In this document: piece after piece, positions 42,414 through 52,322 of the stretch
Numbering within the stretch: position 1 is the stretch's first letter
Layout of the letters: every line of letters starts with the position of its first letter
The notes under the pieces: generated by a model
The model's input: the letters and a program-made list of their open reading frames with translations, nothing else
Told to the model about the DNA's origin: nothing
The model's database searches: none
Program-made: the position numbers and the translations under genes
Assembly: GCA_963722905.1 (NCBI GenBank)
Contig: CAVROT010000005.1
Location: forward strand, 186,001 to 250,000
Length of the DNA stretch: 64,000 nt
Direction of reading: 5' to 3'
DNA from: CAVROT01 sp963722905
GTDB lineage: Bacteria > Pseudomonadota > Alphaproteobacteria > Rhodobacterales > Rhodobacteraceae

Positions 42414-44180
42414 ATGCCAGCCACACAGACGAGAACCCTCGGGGCCAGCGGTGCCCTGCCCGTACTTTCCATGCAGCGCGCCGCCGACGTCATCGCCAAC
42501 ACCTCCGGGCAAACCCTGTCGATCGATACCGGGTCCGATGGGTCGATCACGGTGAACCTCACCGCCTTGGACGCGACCGGAACGCAATTGGCCCGCTGGG
42601 CGCTTGCAACCTGGGAGGACGTGTCGCCCATCCGGTTCGTCGAAACCTCGGGCGCGGCCGACATCACCTACGACGATGCCCTTCTCGGCGCCGTGACCCA
42701 ACAGTTCTTTATCGGCGGGCGAATCACCGAAGCCAAAATCAACATCGGGTCCGACTTCATCGAAAGCGGGGCGGTTCTGGGGGGCAACGGCTATGCCACC
42801 TACGTGCACGAGACCGGCCATGCCCTGGGCCTGGATCATCCCGGAGACTACAACTTCGACGGCGAATACGCCCGCGACGCCGAGTTCGCGAACGACAGCT
42901 GGCAAGCCACCGTCATGTCGTATTTCAGCCAGACCGAGAATACCTATATCGACGCCGATTTCGCCTGGCCGACCACGCCGATGCCCGCGGATATCCTGGC
43001 GATCCAGATGCTCTACGGCGCCAAGACGACCCGCGCCGGAGACACCGTCTACGACATGGGCGCGGACGCGATCGAGGCGGTGAAGAACTATCACGCGCTG
43101 CTGGGCTCGCCCGACGCAGCGGTTTCGGACGACAACCGTGGCGAGATGCTGGCCATCACGGTCTTCGACAGCGGCGGGCGCGACACCTTCGATCTGTCGC
43201 GCCACAATGGCGGACTGACCGTCGATCTCGCCCCCGGCGGCATCTCGGACATGGGCAGCCTGGACGGCAATCTTCTGATCGCCGCCGGCACCGTGATCGA
43301 GATTGCCGTCACCGGCAACGGCGACGACCGGATCGACGGCAACGACGCCGGCAATCGGTTGGATGGCGGGCTGGGCAACGATCAGATCGCGGGCCACGCC
43401 GGCGACGATTCGATCCTCGGCCGGCTGGGCAACGACTGGCTGAACGGCGGCGCGGGCAACGACAACATCGCCGCCGATGCGGGCCGCGATACCGTCTTCG
43501 GCGGCGGCGGCGACGACAGTCTGGGCGGCGGCGGCGGCGAGGACCGGCTTTACGGCAATGCCGGCAACGACGTCATCGGCGGCGGCAAGGACAACGACCT
43601 GGTGGACGGCGGTGCCGGACACGACATGACCAGCGGCGGCTACGGTGCGGACACGGTCCTTGGCGGTGGCGGCGACGACACGATGGCCGGCAGCTTCGGC
43701 AACGACAGCGTCGACGGCGGCAACGGTAACGACAGCCTTGGCGGCGGCACCGGCCGCGACACCATCAAGGGCGGCGCCGGCAACGACATGATCGGCGCCG
43801 GCGGCGACGACGACGTCGTTGCCGGACAGGCGGGCGACGATTTCCTGGCTGGCTCGGACGGCGACGACGTTCTGGACGGCGGAGGCGGAAACGATACGCT
43901 GAACGGCGGGGGCGACGACGACATGATGACCGGCGGCGGCGGCAGCGACGTGTTCGTCTTCACCAGGTCTGCAGCTGTCGCCGATGACGTCATCACCGAT
44001 TTCTCGCCCGAGGATACGATCCGTATCCACGGGCTCGCGTCAGGCGATGGGCCGAAACTGGCGCAGCTGACCTTCCAGGAGGCGAACGGATCCCTCTTCA
44101 TTGGCTTCGGCGGCCAGACGGTCGAACTGCTGGCGACGGCGCGTTCGGATATCGACGGCAGCGACTTCGTTTTCGCATAG
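42414..44180 (+). CDS. serralysin-type (M10) zinc metalloprotease with RTX repeats
   Basis: This secreted protease of 588 residues has the zinc site HETGHALGLDH at 132-142, which fits HExxHxxGxxH, and a Met-turn VMSYF with Met168, as in serralysins. RTX repeats run from about 300 to 520, and the last residues (DFVFA) fit the type I secretion end. ATG 42414 was chosen because AGGA lies about ten bases upstream. An in-frame TTG at 42381 lacks such a site. Part of its repeat block (DDTMAGSFGNDSVDGG) closely resembles a block in the preceding RTX protein, which suggests repeat exchange. The DNA between the genes holds a terminator, so this gene likely has its own promoter. Confidence 0.92.
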   Translation: MPATQTRTLGASGALPVLSMQRAADVIANTSGQTLSIDTGSDGSITVNLTALDATGTQLARWALATWEDVSPIRFVETSGAADITYDDALLGAVTQQFFIGGRITEAKINIGSDFIESGAVLGGNGYATYVHETGHALGLDHPGDYNFDGEYARDAEFANDSWQATVMSYFSQTENTYIDADFAWPTTPMPADILAIQMLYGAKTTRAGDTVYDMGADAIEAVKNYHALLGSPDAAVSDDNRGEMLAITVFDSGGRDTFDLSRHNGGLTVDLAPGGISDMGSLDGNLLIAAGTVIEIAVTGNGDDRIDGNDAGNRLDGGLGNDQIAGHAGDDSILGRLGNDWLNGGAGNDNIAADAGRDTVFGGGGDDSLGGGGGEDRLYGNAGNDVIGGGKDNDLVDGGAGHDMTSGGYGADTVLGGGGDDTMAGSFGNDSVDGGNGNDSLGGGTGRDTIKGGAGNDMIGAGGDDDVVAGQAGDDFLAGSDGDDVLDGGGGNDTLNGGGDDDMMTGGGGSDVFVFTRSAAVADDVITDFSPEDTIRIHGLASGDGPKLAQLTFQEANGSLFIGFGGQTVELLATARSDIDGSDFVFA

Positions 44181-44275
44181 AACGGTCTCGCCGGCCCGGT
44201 GGCACCGGGCGGACATTGCGGCCGGGGTCGACCCGGCTATAGTCGGTCGGATCGACACGAGGGGGGGGCGACGCG

Positions 44276-44779
44276 ATGGGGCCGCTGGTCGGAATCGTCA
44301 TGGGCAGCCAAAGCGACTGGGCCACGATGCGCGAGACGGCCAAGGTGCTGGACACGCTGGACGTGGGCTATGAGGCGCGCATCGTGTCGGCGCACCGGAC
44401 CCCCGACCGTCTGTGGGAGTATGGCGGCAAGGCGGTCGAGCGCGGATTGCGCGTGATCGTCGCGGGCGCGGGAGGTGCCGCGCACCTGCCGGGTATGCTC
44501 GCCTCCAAGACGCGCTTGCCTGTGATCGGCGTCCCCGTCCCCACCCGCGACCTCGGCGGCCTGGACAGCCTCTATTCCATTGTCCAGATGCCCCGCGGCT
44601 TTCCGGTCGCGACGATGGCGATCGGCGTCGCAGGTGCGGCCAACGCAGGACTGATGGCTTCGGCGATCCTTGCCATCACCGATGACGACCTGGCCCGGCG
44701 TCTGGACGCCTGGCGCACGGCCCTGTCGAACGAGATCGCCGATGCGCCTCATGACGAGGACGAGGTACCGAGGAACTGA
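44276..44779 (+). CDS. purE: N5-carboxyaminoimidazole ribonucleotide mutase
   Basis: PurE converts N5-CAIR to CAIR in purine synthesis. The 167-residue protein contains GSQSDWATM, SAHRTPDRL and GAGGAAHLPGML, all family signatures. The Shine-Dalgarno region is a run of eight G (GAGGGGGGGG) about seven bases before ATG 44276. The stop overlaps a small ORF (TGATG) that leads to purK. Confidence 0.96.
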   Translation: MGPLVGIVMGSQSDWATMRETAKVLDTLDVGYEARIVSAHRTPDRLWEYGGKAVERGLRVIVAGAGGAAHLPGMLASKTRLPVIGVPVPTRDLGGLDSLYSIVQMPRGFPVATMAIGVAGAANAGLMASAILAITDDDLARRLDAWRTALSNEIADAPHDEDEVPRN

Positions 44780-44829
44780 TGGTCATGTCAGCAGAAAGGC
44801 GACGTTCGGATCGGCGCGAAGACGAATGA
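44779..44829 (+). CDS. 16-residue ORF coupling purE to purK
   Basis: A 17-codon frame (MVMSAERRRSDRREDE) starts at ATG 44779 overlapping the purE stop (TGATG) and ends at 44829 overlapping the purK ATG (ATGA). It is highly charged. Such perfect overlaps suggest translational coupling between purE and purK. It could be chance, and whether the peptide is made is unknown. Confidence 0.4.
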   Translation: MVMSAERRRSDRREDE

Positions 44830-45929
44830 CCTTGCGGGACCACCACGCACCCCTCGGACCGGGATCGGTGATCGGGATCATGGGCGGCGGACAGCTGGGC
44901 CGAATGCTGGCAATGGCCGCCGCCCGGCTGGGGCTCGATGCGCATGTCTACGACCCGACGCCGGACGGCCCCGCCGCCGGCGTCGCGCGGCATGCCACCT
45001 GCGCGTCGTGGGACGACGCCGCGTCGCTCGACCGCTTCGCCCGGGCGGTGGACGTCGTCACATGCGAGTTCGAGAACGTGCCTCTGACCGCTCTGGACAG
45101 GGTTGCCGCGATTGCTGTGCTGCGACCGGGGCGCGCGGCCTTCGCCGCGGCGCAGGACCGCCTGACGGAGAAGGCATTCCTTTCCCGCATCGGCCTGGAC
45201 GTCGCGCCGCATGCAGACGTCCCGGACACGGCGGCGCTCGCGACGGCGCTGGACCGGCTGGGCCGCCCCGCCATCCTCAAGACCCGGCGGATGGGCTATG
45301 ACGGCCACGGGCAGGTCCGGATCGGCGAGGATACGGATGCCGGCGCTGCTCTGGCCAGCCTCTCGGGGGCACCCGCCATCCTGGAGGCTGTCGTCCCCTT
45401 TGCGGCCGAGATATCGGTCATCGGCGCGCGGGGCATCGACGGTGCCGTCGCCTGCTACGATCCCGGCCGGAACCGCCACGAGGCCGGCATCCTGCGGACG
45501 ACGGCCGTTCCTGCCGATCTGCCTCGCGCGCTACTGGTCGATGCGGTGCTGATGGCGGGTCGAATACTGAACGCCCTCGACTATGTCGGCGTGATCGGTG
45601 TCGAATATTTCGTGTCGGACGTCGACCTCATCGTGAACGAGATCGCACCGCGCGTGCACAATTCTGGCCACTGGACCCAGAACGGCTGCACGGTCGACCA
45701 GTTCGAACAGCATGTGCGCGCCGTCGCCGGCTGGCCCCTGGGAGATGGCAGCCGCCACGCCGATATCACCATGACCAACCTGATCGGAAGCGACATCGCG
45801 CAGGCGCGGCACCTGGCCGCCGACCCGCTGAACGCGCTGCATCTCTACGGCAAGGCCGAGGTGCGGGCGGGCCGCAAGATGGGCCATGTCAATCGACGGA
45901 CCCCGTCCGTCCCGGACGTTATTCGTTAG
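44826..45929 (+). CDS. purK: N5-carboxyaminoimidazole ribonucleotide synthase
   Basis: This ATP-grasp enzyme makes N5-CAIR from AIR and bicarbonate, the step before PurE. The 367-residue protein has GIMGGGQLGRMLAMAA, CEFENVP, KTRRMGYDGHGQ and the ATP-grasp acidic core VGVIGVEYF and NEIAPRVHNSGHWT. The start ATG 44826 overlaps the stop of the tiny upstream ORF. Confidence 0.96.
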   Translation: MTLRDHHAPLGPGSVIGIMGGGQLGRMLAMAAARLGLDAHVYDPTPDGPAAGVARHATCASWDDAASLDRFARAVDVVTCEFENVPLTALDRVAAIAVLRPGRAAFAAAQDRLTEKAFLSRIGLDVAPHADVPDTAALATALDRLGRPAILKTRRMGYDGHGQVRIGEDTDAGAALASLSGAPAILEAVVPFAAEISVIGARGIDGAVACYDPGRNRHEAGILRTTAVPADLPRALLVDAVLMAGRILNALDYVGVIGVEYFVSDVDLIVNEIAPRVHNSGHWTQNGCTVDQFEQHVRAVAGWPLGDGSRHADITMTNLIGSDIAQARHLAADPLNALHLYGKAEVRAGRKMGHVNRRTPSVPDVIR

Positions 45930-45947
45930 GACCGTCAGGCTTTCGAC

Positions 45948-45969
45948 CCCGCCGGAATTCTCCGGCGGG
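45948..45969 (+). terminator. hairpin downstream of purK
   Basis: A 9-bp perfect stem CCCGCCGGA/TCCGGCGGG has a 4-base loop and lies 19 bases after the purK stop. No T tract follows, so it is a probable but unproven terminator. Confidence 0.45.
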
Positions 45970-46812
45970 ATCGTGACAGCGGCAGGGGGGCTGCGCTCAC
46001 ACTTGCAAGGCTGGATACCGCAATTGCGGTAGGTGTCGGACGCACATATGCGGTCGTCCGACCAGTCGGCATGTCCCTTGAGAGGGCAGTCCAGCTCCGA
46101 TCTCGTTATCGTCGTCGTTTAACCGTTCCAGTCCGGCCATCGATGGCCGCGTCACGATCGAACTGAAAACTAACCTATCGTGGGGGAAAGTTCCGGGATT
46201 TCCGGCGATTTTTTGCCGGCGCTTGTCGCCGCGCCATCGACGGCGCGCAGACGGACGGCGGTCTCGCGGACATCGGGTCAGGGCAGGTCGTCGAAGGCCG
46301 GCACATAGAGAGGGGTGCCGGCGCGGCGATGCCCCCCAAGGTCCAGCTACGGCGGTCAGCAGATGTCTGTTTCCGCAGGACGATCCCCGCAGGGCCGCCC
46401 TTTCGAAACAGAACCCGGCGCGTTGTTGGAGGAACCGCCGTCCCAGGACGACGATGCTCCCCGGCCCGTCCGACACGAGCGCGATCCGCGGGACTGCGGC
46501 AGCCAAGCGTGAGCCGATCCCCAAAGGACGCCGGCCGATGCCGGACCGCGCAGATACCGCCACCGCCAGCGGCGCAATGCAGGCCTACCCCGCCGGCGCG
46601 CATCCTCGACAGGGCAGCTTAGCCGACGATTCCGCCATGATCGGCGGCGAGTTCGGCCAGCCTATCGCCATCCCTACGCAGGCGGCGGACCGGGCCCGCT
46701 TCGCGAAGGCTCCGGGATCACCGCACGAAGCAGGACGACGATGGCACCGTTGCCGCCTTCGGACGCTTCGCGAGGGATCGGACCGTCTTCTTCCATGATC
46801 GGCGGTCCCACG

Positions 46813-46841
46813 AAAAACGGGGCGCCGCAAAGGGCGCCCCG
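46813..46841 (-). terminator. rho-independent terminator of groESL
   Basis: A 9-bp stem CGGGGCGCC (46818-46826) pairs with GGCGCCCCG (46833-46841) around a 6-base loop. On the minus strand it is followed by five T (46813-46817). It lies about 78 bases beyond the groEL stop. Confidence 0.85.
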
Positions 46842-46918
46842 TCATGTCGATCCGCACCGCCACCGTCACAGGGCACTCGACCCCGGTCACGGCAGCCGGT
46901 CCGCAGGCGGACCCGTGG

Positions 46919-48568
<1,650 letters not shown>

Positions 48569-48608
48569 GTCGGCTTCTCCTTTGTCTGTGTGGAAGGAAA
48601 CGGGTCGC

Positions 48609-48896
48609 TCAGGCGATAATGCCGAGGACGTCCGTTTCCTTCATGATAAGCAGGTCTTCGCCGTCCAGCTGGATTTCGGTGCCGGACCACTTGCCGAAGA
48701 GGATCTTGTCGCCCACGGCGACGCCCATCGGCACCAGCTCGCCGGTGTCCTTGCGGGCACCTTCGCCGATGGCCATGACCTCGCCCTCGGCGGGCTTTTC
48801 CTTGGCGTTGTCGGGGATGATCAGGCCGCCTTTGGTCTTTTCCTCGCCTTCGATGCGGCGGACCAGGACCCGGTCGTGCAGCGGTTTGAATGCCAT
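48609..48896 (-). CDS. groES: co-chaperonin GroES
   Basis: This 95-residue lid protein for GroEL starts MAFKPLHDRVLVRRIEGEEK and includes the mobile-loop KTKGGLIIPD and the C-terminal GEDLLIMKETDVLGII. ATG 48896 was chosen over a longer open frame because the family starts there. A CIRCE operator lies 38 bases upstream, and a sigma70-type promoter beyond it, so HrcA-type heat regulation is expected. Confidence 0.97.
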   Translation of the reverse strand: MAFKPLHDRVLVRRIEGEEKTKGGLIIPDNAKEKPAEGEVMAIGEGARKDTGELVPMGVAVGDKILFGKWSGTEIQLDGEDLLIMKETDVLGIIA

Positions 48897-48933
48897 CTCT
48901 CTGACGCTCCTTGCATGCGTGTTCATATCGGTG

Positions 48934-48960
48934 TTGTCACTCACCCAGGGAGAGTGCCAA
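48934..48960 (-). promoter_or_regulatory. CIRCE operator of groESL
   Basis: On the minus strand TTGGCACTC and GAGTGACAA flank a 9-base spacer, matching the CIRCE consensus TTAGCACTC-N9-GAGTGCTAA with three mismatches. It lies between the promoter and groES, so HrcA repression is expected. No hrcA gene is in the window. Confidence 0.9.
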
Positions 48961-48967
48961 CGATGGG

Positions 48968-48996
48968 CAATTAGCCATCCCCAGTGGCATTGTCAA
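48968..48996 (-). promoter_or_regulatory. sigma70-type promoter of groESL
   Basis: Reading the minus strand, TTGACA (48996-48991) and TAATTG (48973-48968) are separated by exactly 17 bases. The expected start point falls at the edge of the CIRCE element, a normal layout for HrcA control. Confidence 0.8.
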
Positions 48997-49208
48997 CGCA
49001 ATCGCGCGGCCACAAGCGTCCGAATAGACGTCCGGGCAACAAGATGCTTGCCACGAATCAAGTGCGTGGGTAGGGGGACGCATCTCACGCGAACGACGGA
49101 GGGTAATCCATGGCCCTAAAGAGCTTCAGCATCCCGGCCTGAGCCACCCGCATCGCCGGACGCATCCTTGCGCCCGATCGCTCGTTCCGCACCCGAGAGA
49201 CCCTATCC

Positions 49209-49445
49209 ATGATACTGACCGTCCCCTTCACGGGCGGGCTTTGGCGTCTGCGCTTCGAATTCGAGCGTCGGCATGTCGTGGCCCCGTCCCGCCTCCGCAT
49301 CGTCTATCCCGACCGTCGTGATGCGTCCGTGAACGCCGCGCCGCTGGGCACCGGCGCGCCGGCCGTCCACGCCGGGCGTGCCGCGCGCCTCAGCCTGCCG
49401 CCCGATCACGGCGCATGGCCCCGGCCCGGCCAGCCGTTCCTCTAA
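49209..49445 (+). CDS. small hypothetical protein
   Basis: This 78-residue frame begins MILTVPFTGGLWRLRFEFE, which has ordinary protein character, then becomes Ala/Pro/Arg-rich. ATG 49209 has a weak GAGA upstream. A GC-rich hairpin follows four bases after the stop, which supports a real gene. No family is recognised. It stands alone between the groESL promoter and the DUF2161 gene. Confidence 0.5.
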   Translation: MILTVPFTGGLWRLRFEFERRHVVAPSRLRIVYPDRRDASVNAAPLGTGAPAVHAGRAARLSLPPDHGAWPRPGQPFL

Positions 49446-49449
49446 GGTA

Positions 49450-49469
49450 GGCGGGCGGCGCTGCCCGCC
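49450..49469 (+). terminator. hairpin after small hypothetical gene
   Basis: A 7-bp stem GGCGGGC/GCCCGCC with a six-base loop directly follows the stop at 49445. There is no T tract. It could also serve the convergent DUF2161 gene. Confidence 0.4.
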
Positions 49470-49524
49470 CGGTGCCGACGAACCGCGACGCCAAGTCGTT
49501 CGGCCCTGTCGGCACCGGGCGTCC

Positions 49525-50232
49525 CTACCCCGGCACCTGCGGTCCGTCCCGGACCGCCGCGCGCGGCGGCGGGACGTCGCCTGCGGCGACGGCAGCCGCC
49601 CCGGCCGCGGTCAGGCGGTAGATGCCCGGCGTCACGCGCGCGAACCATCCATGGTGGTTGTCCGCCATCAGGCGCGTCGCACGGACCACGCCGGTCGCGC
49701 GGGCGACGACCGCGCCCTTGGCCGGACCCCCGGTCAGGAAAGCCGCGCATCGCAGCGCATCCTGCCGGTACGCGGTGACGATGCCGCGCCGCCCCATGCC
49801 GCCGCGGTTCGGATCGCCGGTCATCCGCGCGAACTCGCGCAGCAGGCGCGTGCGGCGCCGCGTCATCCGGCGGGGCGCATAGGGCGCGGGGTCGCACAGC
49901 GGCTCGACCGTGCCGTCCTCCGGCCGCACCGCCAGCAGCCCCAGCCCCAGGCGACGGCAGAGCGCCAGGGCCGCCCGCGCCCCCGCCGCCCGGCCACCGC
50001 CCCGCCAGCGCGGCACCGCCAGGTAGACGGCATCGGTGACGGCCTGTCGCGCGATGCCCTGATGCACCAGCGCCAGCGTGAAGCCACGCTTCAGCTCCAC
50101 GATCACCGGGTCCTCGGCACCGCGGACCGCGACCACGTCGCAGGCGCCGACCTCTCCCTTCACGTCGTAGCCCTGCGCGGTCAGGAACGCCTTGACCGGG
50201 GGGTAGAGGTCGGACTCGCTGGTGGTCGCCAT
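49525..50232 (-). CDS. DUF2161 family protein (predicted nuclease-like fold)
   Basis: This 235-residue cytoplasmic protein is of the DUF2161 type. Its N-terminus SESDLYPPVKAFLTAQGYDVKGEV, with acidic ACDVVAVRGAEDP and VIVELKRGF, resembles a PD-(D/E)xK nuclease core (Asp, then ExK). The C-terminus looks like a winged helix (HHGWFARVTPGIYRLTAAG). It is sometimes annotated as a phosphodiesterase, but no activity is established to my knowledge. The start ATG 50232 gives MATTSESDLY. It is divergent from the pyrophosphatase gene. Confidence 0.82.
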   Translation of the reverse strand: MATTSESDLYPPVKAFLTAQGYDVKGEVGACDVVAVRGAEDPVIVELKRGFTLALVHQGIARQAVTDAVYLAVPRWRGGGRAAGARAALALCRRLGLGLLAVRPEDGTVEPLCDPAPYAPRRMTRRRTRLLREFARMTGDPNRGGMGRRGIVTAYRQDALRCAAFLTGGPAKGAVVARATGVVRATRLMADNHHGWFARVTPGIYRLTAAGAAAVAAGDVPPPRAAVRDGPQVPG

Positions 50233-50379
50233 GCCGGCGGTGTCGGGTGCCGCCGGCCCGCGGTCAACCGTCCAGGGGGCATCCGGCGAAGCGGGTGACA
50301 CCGTCGCCCGCCCGCCCTATAGCTGCGCGCGAAACCGCGACCCATCCCCCGCCCAACGCCAGACCGAAGGCCCAGCCCC

Positions 50380-51303
50380 ATGCCCATCCTCGTCCTCGGA
50401 CACCAGAATCCCGACACCGACAGCACCGGATCTCCGATCCTGTGGGCCTGGTACCTGAACGAGGTGCAGGGTCGCACGGCCGAGGCGGTCCTCCAGGGCG
50501 AGCCCAATACCGAGGCCGCATGGCTTCTGGAACGGTGGAAGCTGCAAAAACCCCGCATCGTCGAAAGCGTCGGCGAGGGCGACCGCTGCGTCATCGTCGA
50601 CACCAACAATCCGTCCGAGCTTCCGGGCACGATCAACACGGCCGAGATCCTCGGCATCATCGACCATCACCGCCTGGTCGCGGGGCTGGAGACGCGCAGC
50701 CCCATCGACATCACCATCCGCCCGCTGGCCTGCACCGCCACCGTCATGCACGAGCTCATGGGCGACGACGCGGCGCGGATGCCCGACTGGGCCAAGGGCA
50801 CGATGCTGTCGTGCATCCTGTCGGACACGCTCGAGTTCCGCTCGCCCACCACGACCGACACCGACCGCGAACTGGCCGAGTCGCTGGCGGCGGAACTGGG
50901 CCTGTCGATCCCCGAACTCGCCTCCGAGATGTTCGCGGCCAAGTCCGACGTCTCGGCCTTCTCCGAGGCCGAGCTTCTGCGCATGGACAGCAAGGCGTTC
51001 GAGACGGGCGGCACCAAGATGCTGGTGTCGGTGCTGGAGACGACGTCGCCAGCCGCGATCCTAGACCGCAAGGCCGCGCTGATCGACGCCATGCCGGGCG
51101 TCGCCGCCGAGGATGGCGTGCAGCACGTCCTTCTCTTCGTGGTGGACATCCTCAACGAGGAGGCGACGCTGCTGATCCCCGACGATCACGTGCGCCGCAT
51201 CGCCGAGGCCTCGTTCGCCACGGTCTGCGGCGACGGCGACACCGTCGTCCTGCCCGGCGTGATGAGCCGCAAGAAGCAGATCATCCCCAACCTCACCGTC
51301 TGA
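50380..51303 (+). CDS. ppaC: manganese-dependent inorganic pyrophosphatase
   Basis: This DHH-family (family II) pyrophosphatase pulls biosynthetic reactions forward by hydrolysing PPi. The 307-residue protein has the metal motifs LGHQNPDTDS, VDTNN and IDHHRL, and the C-terminal SRKKQI substrate-binding motif. Length is typical. It lies just upstream of a HAD-type hydrolase in the same direction. Confidence 0.94.
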   Translation: MPILVLGHQNPDTDSTGSPILWAWYLNEVQGRTAEAVLQGEPNTEAAWLLERWKLQKPRIVESVGEGDRCVIVDTNNPSELPGTINTAEILGIIDHHRLVAGLETRSPIDITIRPLACTATVMHELMGDDAARMPDWAKGTMLSCILSDTLEFRSPTTTDTDRELAESLAAELGLSIPELASEMFAAKSDVSAFSEAELLRMDSKAFETGGTKMLVSVLETTSPAAILDRKAALIDAMPGVAAEDGVQHVLLFVVDILNEEATLLIPDDHVRRIAEASFATVCGDGDTVVLPGVMSRKKQIIPNLTV

Positions 51304-51306
51304 CGC

Positions 51307-51329
51307 CGCCGCCCGGCGACCGGGCGGCG
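51307..51329 (+). terminator. GC hairpin after ppaC
   Basis: A perfect 10-bp stem CGCCGCCCGG/CCGGGCGGCG with a CGA loop begins three bases after the ppaC stop. No T tract follows. It may attenuate transcription into the next gene. Confidence 0.45.
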
Positions 51330-51389
51330 GGCCGCACGAGCCCTCCCGTGCGACCCCGATGGCGGGGTGGCCCCATCTCAGGACGACCG

Positions 51390-52274
51390 ATGAAGACACC
51401 CATAATCGCAGACCTCGCCGAGGTCTCGGACCGCTACGACGCCGTGTTCTGCGACCTCTGGGGGTGCCTGCACGACGGCGTCGCCGCCTTCGCGCCGGCG
51501 GTCGAGGCGCTGCGCGGATACCGCCGGCGCGGCGGCGTCGTGGTGCTGGTCACCAATGCCCCCCGGCCCGACGACAGCGTCGCGGCGCAGATCGACGCGA
51601 TGGGCGTGCCGCGCGACGCGTGGGACCTGATCGCCACATCCGGCGATAGCGCGCGCGCCGCGATGTACCGGGGCGCCGTCGGGCACCGGGTCTGGTTCAT
51701 CGGCCGCGAGGAGACGGATCTGTCCTTCTTCGAGCCGCCCGCCATCGTCGCCGATCCCGCCCCAATCGTCCGCGTCCCGCTGGACGAGGCCGAGGGTATC
51801 GTCGCCTGCGGGCCGCGCGATCCGCTGGCCGACCCGACGGTGATGCGCCCCGAGTTCCTGGCGGCCAAGACGCGCGGCCTGCCGATGCTCTGCGCCAATC
51901 CCGACGTCGTCGTCGACCGGGGCCACCGGCGCGAATGGTGCGCGGGTGCCCTTGCGGCCCTCTACGAAGAGATGGGCGGAACCGTGCTGATGTTCGGCAA
52001 GCCGCATCCGCCGATCTACGACCTCGCCCGGCGCCGCCTCGCCGCCGCGGGCCACGACATCCCCGACGCACGGATCCTCGCCATCGGGGACGGCATCGCG
52101 ACCGACATCGCCGGCGGCATGGGCGAGGGCATCGACACCCTGTTCGTCACCGGCGGTCTGGCGGCGGCCGAGACCGGCACCGTCGCGGGCGGCCAGCCGG
52201 ACGCGGCGATGCTGGACGCCTATATCGGCGGCCAGTCGATGTCGCCCACCTGTGCCATCGGCGCTCTGCGCTAG
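51390..52274 (+). CDS. TIGR01459-type HAD hydrolase (NagD-like)
   Basis: This 294-residue HAD phosphatase of class IIA has motif I DAVFCDLWGCLHDG, motif II VLVTNAPRP, motif III Lys in FGKPHPPIYDLA and motif IV AIGDGIATDIAGG. It probably dephosphorylates small metabolites, but the substrate is unknown. ATG 51390 gives MKTPIIADLAEVSDRYDAVF. It is followed by ribF, 48 bases on. Co-location with ribF raises a possible role in removing riboflavin-related phosphates, which is only inference. Confidence 0.9.
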   Translation: MKTPIIADLAEVSDRYDAVFCDLWGCLHDGVAAFAPAVEALRGYRRRGGVVVLVTNAPRPDDSVAAQIDAMGVPRDAWDLIATSGDSARAAMYRGAVGHRVWFIGREETDLSFFEPPAIVADPAPIVRVPLDEAEGIVACGPRDPLADPTVMRPEFLAAKTRGLPMLCANPDVVVDRGHRREWCAGALAALYEEMGGTVLMFGKPHPPIYDLARRRLAAAGHDIPDARILAIGDGIATDIAGGMGEGIDTLFVTGGLAAAETGTVAGGQPDAAMLDAYIGGQSMSPTCAIGALR

Positions 52275-52322
52275 GCGCGGCGACCCTTGCACGGGGAAGG
52301 TGCGGGCGCTATCCGCCGGCTC

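Larger units (their letters stand above)
45930..46918. other. 989-base gene-poor interval between purK and groEL
   Basis: Apart from the purK hairpin at the left and the groEL terminator at 46813-46841, I see no recognisable gene. Open frames on both strands translate to Arg/Pro/Gly-rich sequence without family features. The stretch around 46000-46200 is less GC-rich and includes stop codons in all frames. Confidence 0.5.

Noticed and set aside
39748..44180. CRISPR array or DNA satellite in the RTX region
   Set aside because: The periodic signal is 27-base coding repeats of Gly-Asp nonapeptides within open frames, not direct repeats with unique spacers.
45930..46918. Several 100-190 codon frames in the purK-groEL gap
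   Set aside because: They lack ribosome binding sites and protein-like composition, and overlap one another on both strands.
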